In this document: in pieces, positions 26,525 through 35,268 of the stretch
How the letters are laid out: each line of letters opens with the position of its first letter
Position numbering within the stretch: position 1 is the stretch's first letter
Source: Rhizobacter sp.
GTDB lineage: Bacteria > Pseudomonadota > Gammaproteobacteria > Burkholderiales > Burkholderiaceae_C
Assembly: GCA_021153565.1 (NCBI GenBank)
Contig: JAJKJU010000081.1
Coordinates: forward strand, 1 to 41,507
DNA length: 41,507 nt
Direction: 5' to 3'
Translations under genes and position numbers: made by a program
The notes under the pieces: model-generated
What the model saw: the letters and a program-made list of their open reading frames with translations, nothing else
Told to the model about the DNA's origin: nothing
The model's database searches: none

Positions 26525-28030
26525 CGTCAACACCCGCCGATATTGAATGGCCTCCGCGAGGTGGCCAATCTTCACGTCGGCGTCACCTGCAAGATCGGCG
26601 GCGCTGCGTGCCACTCGCAGCACACGATGGAAGCTGCGGGCCGACCATCCGAGCTTGGTCGCGGCGTTCTGAAGAAACTTGGACGCCGCGGTGTCGAGCG
26701 CGCAGTGTGCATCGATGCCGTCGCCATCGAGCGCCGCGTTCAGGCGGCCTTGACGTGTGCGCTGGCGCTCCTGGGCCTTTGCCACCCGCGCAGCCACCAA
26801 TGCGCTGGTGTCGCCATCGGGTGCGGCGGCAAGCGTCTCGGGCGCAACCGCTGGCACCTCCACCTGCAGATCGATGCGATCAATCAAAGGTCCGCTGATC
26901 TTGCCCTGATAGCGGAAGATGCCATCGGGCGTGCATCGGCACGATCGCAAAGGGTTGCCGTGGTGTCCGCACGGGCATGGGTTCATGGCCGCGATCAATT
27001 GAAAACGCGCCGGGAATTCTGCTTGGCGCGCCGCCCTGGAGATCACGATGCGGCCAGTCTCCAAGGGCTCACGCAGCGCCTCCAAAGCTGCCCGGGGGTA
27101 CTCGGCCAATTCGTCCAGAAACAGAATGCCTTCGTGAGCCAGGGAAATCTCGCCTGGTCGCGGTGGAGACCCGCCTCCGACCAGCGCCACCGACGAGGCT
27201 GTGTGATGCGGGCTGCGCAACACGCGCTGTGCCCAGCGCGACGGATCGAAACTCGCCGTGAGGCTCAATACCGCGGCAGATTCCAGCGCTTGTGTTTCGG
27301 TCAAGGGCGGAAGCAGCCCCGCGAAACGCTGGGCGAGCATCGACTTGCCAGTGCCGGGCGGTCCCACCATCAGCATGCTGTGACCCCCGGCTGCGGCAAT
27401 CTCCAGCGCGCGCTTGGCACCCGACTGCCCTTTTACTTCACGCAGATCCGGATACGAGGGGGCCGCCGTCCTGCGCTCCGCGATCGCATTTGGCAGGCCC
27501 TGTGCCGCATCGCCGGGCAGCAGCGCTTGCACGACGTCGAGCAAGTGCTTGGCGGCCTGTATCTTCAGGCCTTCAACCAGCGCCGCCTCGCGCGCGCTTG
27601 CCTGTGGAAGCACCAGTGCCCGCGCCGAGCCGCTGCGCCGCATGGCGAGCGCCATGGCCAACGCACCGCGCACCGGCCGCAACTCGCCGGCGAGCGACAA
27701 CTCCCCCGCGAACTCGAATCGGGACAGGCGCTGCGCATCGATCTGTTCGCTGGCCGCGAGGATTCCCAGCGCGATTGGCAAGTCGAAGCGGCCTGATTCC
27801 TTGGGTAAGTCGGCGGGCGCCAAATTCACCGTGATCCTTCGGTTATGTGGAAATTCGAGGCCGCTGTGGAGCAATGCTGCTCGTACTCTTTCCCTCGCCT
27901 CCTTCACCTCGGTGTCGGCCAAACCTACGAGCGTGAAGCTGGGCAGGCCGTTCGCAAGGTGGACCTCCACCGTGACTTCAGGGGCGTCGAGACCGTTCAG
28001 GGCTCGGCTGTGCAACACGGCCAATGACAT
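26513..28030 (-). CDS. comM: ComM/YifB family Mg-chelatase-like ATPase
   Basis: A 505-residue AAA+ helicase. In naturally transformable bacteria ComM is a hexameric branch-migration helicase that promotes integration of incoming DNA. The N-terminal Lon-protease-like domain has LVGLADTEVKEARERVRAAL and NLAPADLPKESGRFDLPIALG. The ATPase core has Walker A GPPGTGKS and Walker B ILFLDELAEYPRAALEALREPLE, then the zinc-like cysteine cluster NPCPCGHHG with SCRCTP. The C-terminal Mg-chelatase domain closes the chain. Length and motifs are normal. ATG 28030 (MSLAVLHSRALNG) has AGGA upstream; a TTG at 28057 is less likely. Confidence 0.95.
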   Translation of the reverse strand: MSLAVLHSRALNGLDAPEVTVEVHLANGLPSFTLVGLADTEVKEARERVRAALLHSGLEFPHNRRITVNLAPADLPKESGRFDLPIALGILAASEQIDAQRLSRFEFAGELSLAGELRPVRGALAMALAMRRSGSARALVLPQASAREAALVEGLKIQAAKHLLDVVQALLPGDAAQGLPNAIAERRTAAPSYPDLREVKGQSGAKRALEIAAAGGHSMLMVGPPGTGKSMLAQRFAGLLPPLTETQALESAAVLSLTASFDPSRWAQRVLRSPHHTASSVALVGGGSPPRPGEISLAHEGILFLDELAEYPRAALEALREPLETGRIVISRAARQAEFPARFQLIAAMNPCPCGHHGNPLRSCRCTPDGIFRYQGKISGPLIDRIDLQVEVPAVAPETLAAAPDGDTSALVAARVAKAQERQRTRQGRLNAALDGDGIDAHCALDTAASKFLQNAATKLGWSARSFHRVLRVARSAADLAGDADVKIGHLAEAIQYRRVLTSAA

Positions 28031-28089
28031 TTGATTCCTGCTCTTTTCTTGAGGCAAACGGGGCTCGATTCTGACGAGGCTGCCCGCAC

Positions 28090-28106
28090 TTGGCGCACCC
28101 CTTGCG
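28090..28106 (+). promoter_or_regulatory. putative sigma-54 promoter of the porin-glnK-amtB unit
   Basis: TTGGCGCACCCCTTGCG matches the sigma-54 pattern TTGGCACG-N4-TTGCW, with the essential GG (28092-28093) and GC (28104-28105) separated by the required 10 bases. Transcription would begin near 28117, leaving a leader of about 190 nt before the porin gene. Nitrogen-controlled sigma-54 promoters are common for glnK-amtB. I could not identify a convincing NtrC dyad upstream, where comM coding sequence lies. Confidence 0.45.
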
Positions 28107-28308
28107 GGTCACTCCGATGGGCGGGAAAGTGCACCAACAAGCGGCTCACCAAAAAGCAACACCAGCCTGACTGAAGGCCTTTTTGGTCGAAATTCGCACT
28201 CAACTCGGGCATAAATGAGCTTCAGCGGTGCGGTCAGCCTTTCGTCATCGCGGGCACAGAAGCTGCAGAGCCTGCCGCGCACCCTTTCTAAACGATCCCG
28301 GAGAGCCA

Positions 28309-29091
28309 ATGAAGAAGACCCTATTGAGTGTGGCCGCCGCTACCGTGTTCACCTCGGTACCCGTCCTCGTGCATGCCGAAGACGCGAACCCCCTGTCATT
28401 CAACGTCAGCCTGACGACCGACTACCGCTACCGCGGCATTTCGCAAAGCCGCCTGAAACCTGCACTGCAAGCCGGCGCCGACTACGCATTGCCCAACGGC
28501 TTCTATGTCGGTACCTGGGGTTCGACCATCAGGTGGATCAAGGACGCCGGCACCATTGTCGGCGTGGACACTGGCAGCGCGCCGGTCGAAATCGACTTCT
28601 ACGGCGGCTACAAGGGCGAAATTCAGAAGGACTTTACCTACGACATTGGCCTGCTGCAGTACTGGTACCCCGGCAATCATCTGGCGAACATCGCCAAGAA
28701 CGCCAACACTCTCGAGATTTACGGCGCATTGACTTATGGTCCTGTGACCGTCAAGTACTCGCATTCGCTCACCCCCCTCTTCGGTGCGGTCACTTCAGCT
28801 GGCGACAGCAAGGGCAGCGGCTACCTCGACGTGAGTGCCTCGTTCGACGCCGGAAGCGGCTTCACGATTGCCCCACACATCGGCCACCAGAAGGTCAAGA
28901 ACTGGAGCGACGGCTCCTACACAGACTACTCGCTGACCGTGAGCAAGGATGCCGCAGGCTTCACTTGGAGCGCAGCGGTTGTCGGCACTGACGCCAAGCA
29001 CGATCCCAACGCAGTGTTCGCTTACCCGTCCCCCTCGGGCAAGAACCTTGGCCGCAACGGCTTGGTCCTCGCGGTCAAGAAGACCTTCTGA
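28309..29091 (+). CDS. TorF family putative porin
   Basis: A 260-residue outer-membrane beta-barrel protein. The signal peptide MKKTLLSVAAATVFTSVPVLVHA is followed by SFNVSLTTDYRYRGISQSRLKPALQAG, the hallmark N-terminus of the Gcw_chp/TorF family. Alternating amphipathic strands continue to the terminal aromatic (VLAVKKTF), typical of barrels handled by the Bam machinery. GGAG lies before ATG 28309. Its place directly upstream of glnK and amtB suggests a role in nitrogen-source uptake across the outer membrane. The cargo is not known; that link is inferred from context. Confidence 0.85.
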   Translation: MKKTLLSVAAATVFTSVPVLVHAEDANPLSFNVSLTTDYRYRGISQSRLKPALQAGADYALPNGFYVGTWGSTIRWIKDAGTIVGVDTGSAPVEIDFYGGYKGEIQKDFTYDIGLLQYWYPGNHLANIAKNANTLEIYGALTYGPVTVKYSHSLTPLFGAVTSAGDSKGSGYLDVSASFDAGSGFTIAPHIGHQKVKNWSDGSYTDYSLTVSKDAAGFTWSAAVVGTDAKHDPNAVFAYPSPSGKNLGRNGLVLAVKKTF

Positions 29092-29454
<363 letters not shown>

Positions 29455-29480
29455 AGTCATCACACCAGAGAGAGACCACC

Positions 29481-31025
29481 ATGAAAAAACTGATTGCCTC
29501 ATTGGCTCTGGGCTTGTCGGCCCTGGGCTTCGGCGGCGCGAGCTTCGCGGCCGACGATGCCGCTTCGGCGCCTGCCGCACCTGCGGCAGCCTCGGCTGCT
29601 GCTGCCACCATCACGGCCGCGACCGCTGCCCCTGCGGCGTCCGCGGCCACCACCGCAGCGGCGAGCGCGTCGGCGCCCGCCGTCGCAGCCAGCGCACCGG
29701 TGCCCAACAAGGGCGACACCGCCTGGATGCTCCTGTCCACCGTGCTCGTGATCATGATGTCGATCCCGGGCCTTGCACTGTTCTACGGCGGCCTCGTGCG
29801 CAGCAAGAACATGCTGTCGGTGCTGATGCAGGTGTTCGTTACCTTCTCGATGATCGTGGTGCTGTGGGTGCTTTATGGCTACAGCCTCGCATTCACCGAG
29901 GGCAACCAGTTCTTCGGCGGCGTCTCTCGACTCTTCCTGAACGGGGTCTTCGACCCGATGAAGGGTGAGTTTGCCAACGCGGCCACTTTCAGCAAGGGCG
30001 TGGTCATCCCCGAGATCGTGTTCGTGGTGTTCCAGGCGACCTTCGCCGCCATCACCTGCTGCCTGATCGTCGGTGCCTTCGCCGAGCGCATCAAATTCTC
30101 GGCCGTGCTCGCTTTCATGGTGCTGTGGTTCACCTTCAGCTACGTGCCGATCGCGCACATGGTCTGGTATTGGGCAGGTCCTGACGCCTACACCAGCAAA
30201 GAGGTGGCGGAGAAAGTCACCTCGACTGCCGGTCTGATCTGGCAATGGGGTGCGCTCGACTTCGCCGGCGGTACGGTGGTTCACATCAACGCGGCCGTCG
30301 CCGGTCTGGCGGGCGCCTACATGATCGGCAAGCGCGTCGGCTACGGCCGCGAAGCCTTCACGCCGCACTCGCTGACGCTCACGATGGTCGGTGCCTCGCT
30401 GCTGTGGGTGGGCTGGTTCGGTTTCAACGCCGGCTCTGCCCTCGAAGCCGGCAACAGCGCCGCGCTCGCCTTCTTGAACACTTTCTCTGCCACTGCCGTC
30501 GCGGTGCTCGCCTGGTGCATTGGTGAATCGCTGCTCAAGGGCAAGGCCTCGATGCTTGGTGCCGCTTCCGGTGCCGTCGCGGGTCTCGTCGCCATCACGC
30601 CTGCCGCCGGCAACGTCGGCATCATGGGTGCGCTGGTGGTAGGCGCCGTCGCCGGCTTCGTTTGCCTGTGGGGTGTGACCGGCCTGAAGAAGATGCTCGG
30701 CGCGGACGACTCGCTCGACGTGTTCGGTGTGCATGGCGTCGGCGGTATCGTCGGTGCATTGCTGACCGGCATCTTCAACCACCAGTCGCTTGGCGGCCCG
30801 GGCATGGTGACCGACTGGGTCACCGCCACGGTCGGCTCCAACGGCATCTGGGCGCAGTTCATCATCCAGGCCAAGGCTGTCGGCGTCACCGTTGTGTGGT
30901 CCGGCGTGGTCGCAGCGATCAGCTTCAAGCTGGTCGACCTGGTCATCGGCCTGCGAGTCACAGAAGAAGAAGAGCGAGAAGGCCTGGACATCTCGTCACA
31001 CGGCGAGACGGCTTACAGCAAGTAG
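29481..31025 (+). CDS. amtB: ammonium transporter AmtB
   Basis: A 514-residue trimeric ammonium channel. The signal peptide (ending ASFA) is followed by an unusual segment of about 50 residues that is almost entirely Ala, Ser, Thr and Pro (24-74). The channel begins at GDTAWMLLSTVLVIMMSIPGLALFYGGLVRSKN. The twin histidines appear in GGTVVHINAAVAG and FGVHGVGGIVGALLTG. The cytoplasmic tail (GLRVTEEEEREGLDISSHGETAY) has the conserved form that docks the PII protein. It follows glnK by 26 bp. The Ala-rich segment should lie in the periplasm after signal cleavage. Confidence 0.95.
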   Translation: MKKLIASLALGLSALGFGGASFAADDAASAPAAPAAASAAAATITAATAAPAASAATTAAASASAPAVAASAPVPNKGDTAWMLLSTVLVIMMSIPGLALFYGGLVRSKNMLSVLMQVFVTFSMIVVLWVLYGYSLAFTEGNQFFGGVSRLFLNGVFDPMKGEFANAATFSKGVVIPEIVFVVFQATFAAITCCLIVGAFAERIKFSAVLAFMVLWFTFSYVPIAHMVWYWAGPDAYTSKEVAEKVTSTAGLIWQWGALDFAGGTVVHINAAVAGLAGAYMIGKRVGYGREAFTPHSLTLTMVGASLLWVGWFGFNAGSALEAGNSAALAFLNTFSATAVAVLAWCIGESLLKGKASMLGAASGAVAGLVAITPAAGNVGIMGALVVGAVAGFVCLWGVTGLKKMLGADDSLDVFGVHGVGGIVGALLTGIFNHQSLGGPGMVTDWVTATVGSNGIWAQFIIQAKAVGVTVVWSGVVAAISFKLVDLVIGLRVTEEEEREGLDISSHGETAYSK

Positions 31026-31048
31026 GCACCAACACTTCTGCTGATTGG

Positions 31049-31080
31049 AAAAAGGCCGCCCCCGAGTGGCCTTTTTCTTT
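31049..31080 (+). terminator. rho-independent terminator of glnK-amtB
   Basis: AAAAAGGCC (31049-31057) pairs with GGCCTTTTT (31068-31076) around a 10-base loop, followed by CTTT. The T tract overlaps the 3' stem arm. It begins 23 bp after the amtB stop codon. Confidence 0.8.
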
Positions 31081-31147
31081 TGGGGCGTCAGGCGCACCGA
31101 CTGTGACGCGAAGGGGCTTGCGACAGGCGATAGGCACCCCAAATGCC

Positions 31148-31191
31148 TAGAATCCTTTGAAACTCCAAACGCCCTGCTGCCCGGCAGGGCG
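31148..31191 (+). promoter_or_regulatory. gshA promoter -10 and leader hairpin
   Basis: TAGAAT (31148-31153) could be a -10, with transcription from about 31160. The short leader contains a perfect 8-bp stem, CGCCCTGC (31170-31177) with GCAGGGCG (31184-31191), around TGCCCG. It is followed by TCCTCTTC, then 12 bases to the ATG at 31211, with no clear ribosome binding site. The hairpin may be a weak terminator, an attenuator or a stabilising 5' structure. Confidence 0.4.
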
Positions 31192-31210
31192 TCCTCTTCG
31201 GATTCCCCCC

Positions 31211-32506
31211 ATGGTTCCTCACCTCATCACGGCGCTTACCGGCCCGATCAACGAACTGGAGCAGCGCATCCTGGAATCGCTGCCCGCCATCGAGCGTTGG
31301 TTCCGCCTGGAGTGGATGGAACACACGCCGCCGTTCTACACGTCGGTGGACGTGCGCAACGCCGGCTTCAAACTCGCGCCGGTCGACACCAACCTCTTTC
31401 CGGGAGGCTTCAACAACCTGACCCCCGAGATGCTGCCGCTGGCAGTGCAGGCGGCCATGGCGGCGATCGAGAAGATCTGTCCGGAGGCGCGCAACCTGCT
31501 GCTGATTCCCGAGAACCACACGCGTAACAGCTTCTACTTGATGAACGTTGCGCGCCTCGTGCAGATCTTTCACCAGGCAGGGCTGAATGTGCGGCTCGGT
31601 TCGCTCAACGATGAGATCAAGGCCCCGACGCAGATCGACCTGCCCGACGGCAACTCTCTGACTGTCGAGCCACTGGTGCGCAACCGCGGCAGGCTCGGGC
31701 TGAAGGACTTCGACCCCTGCACGATCCTGCTCAACAACGATCTGTCTGCGGGTCTTCCCAAGGTGCTCCAGAACCTGCACGAGCAGTACCTGCTGCCGCC
31801 GCTTCACGCGGGCTGGGCGGTACGGCGCAAGACAAATCACTTCCAGGCCTACGAGGAAGTGGCGAAGAAGTTCGCAAAGCTGCTGGGCATGGATCCATGG
31901 CTTATCAACCCGTTGTTCGCTCGCTGCGGCGAGGTCAACTTCTCCGACGGCACGGGCGCCGAATGCCTGATGAGCAACGCCGAGACGCTTCTCGCCAAGG
32001 TCCGCCGCAAGTACAAGGAATACGGCATTCAGGAGAAGCCCTTCATCATCGTGAAGGCGGATGCCGGCACCTACGGCATGGGCATCATGACCGTGCGTGA
32101 TCCGAAGGATCTGGCCGACCTGAACCGCCGCGCACGCAACAAGATGAGCGTGATCAAGGACGGCCAGGAGGTGAGCGAGGTCATCCTGCAAGAAGGCGTG
32201 CCGACCTATGAGCGCGTGCACGACGCGGTGGCCGAACCGGTGGTCTACATGATCGACCGCTACGTGGTTGGCGGCTTCTACCGCGTGAACGCCGAGCGCG
32301 GCATCGACGAAAACCTGAACTCCCCGGGGGCAAGCTTTGTTCCGCTGGCCTTCGCCGAGTCCAGCCAGTTGCCCAAGCCCGGCGTGAAGCCGGGAGCAAG
32401 CGCACCCAACCGGTTCTACATGTACGGGGTGATTGCCCGTCTGGCGATGGTGGCTGCGAGCTACGAGCTCGAGGCGACCGACCCGGATGCAGAGGTCTAC
32501 GAATAG
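31211..32506 (+). CDS. gshA: glutamate-cysteine ligase, Acidithiobacillus-type GshA
   Basis: A 431-residue enzyme for the first step of glutathione synthesis, ATP-dependent formation of gamma-glutamylcysteine. It matches the separate proteobacterial GshA class first defined in Acidithiobacillus (TIGR02049 type) rather than the E. coli class. Recognisable blocks: GFKLAPVDTNLFPGGFNNL, LLIPENHTRN, RRKTNHFQAY, and the ATP-site FIIVKADAGTYGMGIMTV. ATG 31211 (MVPHLITALTGP) is the family start; the frame extends upstream through the leader hairpin. The gshB gene that usually accompanies it is not in the window. Confidence 0.9.
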   Translation: MVPHLITALTGPINELEQRILESLPAIERWFRLEWMEHTPPFYTSVDVRNAGFKLAPVDTNLFPGGFNNLTPEMLPLAVQAAMAAIEKICPEARNLLLIPENHTRNSFYLMNVARLVQIFHQAGLNVRLGSLNDEIKAPTQIDLPDGNSLTVEPLVRNRGRLGLKDFDPCTILLNNDLSAGLPKVLQNLHEQYLLPPLHAGWAVRRKTNHFQAYEEVAKKFAKLLGMDPWLINPLFARCGEVNFSDGTGAECLMSNAETLLAKVRRKYKEYGIQEKPFIIVKADAGTYGMGIMTVRDPKDLADLNRRARNKMSVIKDGQEVSEVILQEGVPTYERVHDAVAEPVVYMIDRYVVGGFYRVNAERGIDENLNSPGASFVPLAFAESSQLPKPGVKPGASAPNRFYMYGVIARLAMVAASYELEATDPDAEVYE

Positions 32507-32566
32507 CGCGTCGCTGCAATGCTGCAATGGGAAGCCTGACCGGCTTCTTCATTGCAGCGCTCCAAC

Positions 32567-32578
32567 AGAGAGGCTGAG
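32567..32578 (+). repeat. solo AGAGAGGCTGAG motif after gshA
   Basis: A copy of the recurring gene-end motif; with the preceding C it differs from CTGAGAGGCTGAG at one base. It lies 60 bp downstream of the gshA stop in the 168-bp gap before kup. The rest of this gap shows no other recognised element. Confidence 0.45.
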
Positions 32579-32674
32579 CCGGAGTCGGCTGATCGGCCTT
32601 CCCGTGGCCGAGGGGGTGCCACAATCGGCTTCCCAAAACAATGCCGCGCGGGGCCGAGCCCGCCGCGGTAGACC

Positions 32675-34549
32675 GTGACTCAGATCCGACCTACCTCCAG
32701 CCTGGCCGTCCTGACCCTGGGCGCTCTGGGCGTCGTCTATGGCGACATCGGCACCAGTCCGCTGTATGCCTTCAAGGAAGTCTTCGCACACGGTCACGTC
32801 CCGCTGACGCCGGAGAACATCTATGGCGTGCTGTCGCTGATGTTCTGGACGCTGACCGTTGTGGTCTCTTTCAAGTACGTGGTGCTCATTCTGCGCGCCG
32901 ACAACAACGGCGAAGGTGGCTTGATCGCCATGCTCGCATTGGCATCACAGGCTGTGAAAGACCGGCCGGTACTGCGACAGCGGCTTCTGATGCTGGGCAT
33001 CTTCGGTACGGCCATCTTCTTCGGCGATGGCGTCATCACCCCGGCGGTGTCGGTGCTGGGTGCGATGGAAGGTCTCGAAGTGGCTGCGCCGGGACTGCAC
33101 AGTTACATCGTCCCGGTGTCGCTGGTTGTCATTACCGTGCTTTTCATGGTGCAACGGCACGGCACGGGCGGCATCGGAAAGTTCTTCGGGCCAGTGACGG
33201 CAGCGTGGTTCGCGGTGATCGCTCTACTGGGTCTCGTGCACATCTTGCGCAATCCGGCCGTGATGTTCGCGCTGAGCCCGCACCATGCCCTGCGATTCCT
33301 CTTTCTGCAGCCGGCTGTTGCTTTCGTTGCACTTGGCTTCGTCGTGTTGTGCGTCACGGGTGCCGAGGCGCTTTATGCCGACATGGGCCACTTCGGCAAG
33401 CGGCCAATCCGCACCGCCTGGTTCGGCCTCGTGATGCCTTCACTGGTGCTCAACTATTTCGGCCAGGGTGCGATGCTGCTCGAATCGCCCGAAAAGGCGC
33501 ACAACCCGTTCTACGAAATGGCGCCTGAGTGGGCCTTGTACCCACTGATTGCGCTGGCGACCTGCGCGGCAGTGATTGCCTCGCAGGCCTTGATCTCAGC
33601 CGCGTTCTCGGTGACCAAGCAGGCCATCCAGCTCGGCTACATGCCGCGGCTTCGCATCACCCACACGTCCGTGCGCGAGACCGGTCAGATCTATGTGCCT
33701 TTCGTGAACTGGGGGCTGTACGTCTGCATCGTGGGCGCGGTGCTGGTGTTCGGTTCGAGCAGCAAGCTGGCGGGAGCCTATGGCATCACAGTGACGATCG
33801 ACATGACGATCACGACAATCATGACCTTCTTCGTGATCCGCTACGGCTGGGGTTTTCCGTGGGTGCTCAGCACCGCCGCCACTGTGTTCTTCTTCGTCGT
33901 GGACGTCACCTACTTTGCCGCGAACATCGTCAAGGTGTTCGATGGCGGCTGGTTCCCTCTCGCCATCGGCGCGGTGATGTTCACGCTGATGATGACCTGG
34001 AAGCAGGGTAGGGCGATCATGGCCGAACGCCTGCGCGACGACGCCATCGAGCTCAAGAGTTTCATGGAAGCAGTGTTCGTGAGTCCGCCTACGCGTGTTC
34101 AGGGCACGGCGGTGTTCCTCGTGAGCGAACATGGCATTACCCCGAATGCGCTCTTGCACAACTTGAAGCACAACAAAGTGCTGCATGAGACGAATCTCTT
34201 CGTGACGGTGAGGCAGCACGAGATTCCGTGGATCGGCTTCGACAAGCGCAGCGAGATGGAGCCTTTGGGGCGCGACTGCTGGCAGGTGACGCTGCACTTC
34301 GGCTTCAAGAACGAGCCCGATGTGCCTGAAGCCCTGGCGCTGCTGCACAACCGCAGTTTCCAGCTCGACGACATGGAGACGTCTTACTTCCTGTCGCGCG
34401 ACATCGTCATCCCGACGATCGGCCGCGGTATGTCAGCGTGGCGCGAAAAGCTCTTCGCAGGCATGCACCGCAACGCATCGGCAGCGGCGGACTACCTGAG
34501 CCTGCCGACGAATCGCGTGGTGGAGTTGGGGTCGAAAGTCGAGATCTGA
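32675..34549 (+). CDS. kup: Kup-type low-affinity potassium uptake protein
   Basis: A 624-residue potassium/proton symporter of the KUP/HAK family. The signature [20 protein letters not shown] lies near the N-terminus, followed by [16 protein letters not shown] and [20 protein letters not shown]. About twelve membrane helices run to residue about 450, and a cytoplasmic domain of about 170 residues completes the normal length. The start is GTG 32675 ([16 protein letters not shown]). The binding site before it is poor, but no in-frame ATG lies nearby upstream. No regulatory protein is adjacent. Confidence 0.95.
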   Translation: MTQIRPTSSLAVLTLGALGVVYGDIGTSPLYAFKEVFAHGHVPLTPENIYGVLSLMFWTLTVVVSFKYVVLILRADNNGEGGLIAMLALASQAVKDRPVLRQRLLMLGIFGTAIFFGDGVITPAVSVLGAMEGLEVAAPGLHSYIVPVSLVVITVLFMVQRHGTGGIGKFFGPVTAAWFAVIALLGLVHILRNPAVMFALSPHHALRFLFLQPAVAFVALGFVVLCVTGAEALYADMGHFGKRPIRTAWFGLVMPSLVLNYFGQGAMLLESPEKAHNPFYEMAPEWALYPLIALATCAAVIASQALISAAFSVTKQAIQLGYMPRLRITHTSVRETGQIYVPFVNWGLYVCIVGAVLVFGSSSKLAGAYGITVTIDMTITTIMTFFVIRYGWGFPWVLSTAATVFFFVVDVTYFAANIVKVFDGGWFPLAIGAVMFTLMMTWKQGRAIMAERLRDDAIELKSFMEAVFVSPPTRVQGTAVFLVSEHGITPNALLHNLKHNKVLHETNLFVTVRQHEIPWIGFDKRSEMEPLGRDCWQVTLHFGFKNEPDVPEALALLHNRSFQLDDMETSYFLSRDIVIPTIGRGMSAWREKLFAGMHRNASAAADYLSLPTNRVVELGSKVEI

Positions 34550-34773
34550 ACCGCGAGGTCATGCCTTCTGCTTGGGAGACACGAGCAGCGAGGGCAGCTC
34601 ACGCTTCACTTCATCTTGTACCTCTCCTACGGGTAAGGCCTAGGTGTCCACCAAGCCCGCAGATGATGATGATCAGCTGCTGGAGCCGCGGTCGACGCGG
34701 CGATTTCATTGCGGCGCATGCCTCGATCCGCAGGCTGCGTTGCGCGTCACCGGACGACCCCGAGGAGACACGC

Positions 34774-35253
34774 ATGAACATTCCTGTTTCGTTGACCGTC
34801 AATGGCAAGCGCGTCCAGGCCGATGTCGACCCGCGAACGCTGCTCGTGCAGTTCATCCGCGACGAGTTGAGACTGACCGGCACGCACGTGGGCTGCGACA
34901 CCGCACAGTGCGGCGCGTGCACGGTGCACATGAACGGCCGCGCCGTGAAGTCGTGTTCGATGCTCGTGGTGCAGGCGCAAGGCGCCGAGGTCACGACCAT
35001 CGAGGGTCTCGCCAAGAATGGCGAGTTGCACCCGATGCAGGCGGCGTTTCGCGAATGCCACGGCCTGCAGTGCGGGTTCTGCACCCCCGGAATGGTCATG
35101 TCGGCCGTGCAGATCCTGAAGGACAAGCCCAACGCTTGCGAACAAGAAATTCGCGAAGGTCTGGAAGGCAACATCTGCCGCTGCACGGGCTATCACAACA
35201 TCGTCAAGTCGGTTCAGCTTTGCCAATCGGGCAAGGTCTCGACCACCGTCTGA
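34774..35253 (+). CDS. coxS: molybdenum hydroxylase [2Fe-2S] subunit (CoxS-like)
   Basis: This 159-residue small subunit relays electrons between the molybdenum and flavin subunits. The plant-ferredoxin-type cluster is held by Cys41, 46, 49 and 61 (CDTAQCGAC, then SC). The second cluster is held by Cys100, 103, 135 and 137 (CGFC and CRC). All eight ligands are present. GAGGAG lies 6 bases upstream of ATG 34774; the longer frame to 34438 overlaps kup and is rejected. The 224-bp gap before it (34550-34773) should hold the operon promoter, but I found no site I would name. Confidence 0.95.
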   Translation: MNIPVSLTVNGKRVQADVDPRTLLVQFIRDELRLTGTHVGCDTAQCGACTVHMNGRAVKSCSMLVVQAQGAEVTTIEGLAKNGELHPMQAAFRECHGLQCGFCTPGMVMSAVQILKDKPNACEQEIREGLEGNICRCTGYHNIVKSVQLCQSGKVSTTV

Positions 35254-35268
35254 TGACCGGAGTACGCC

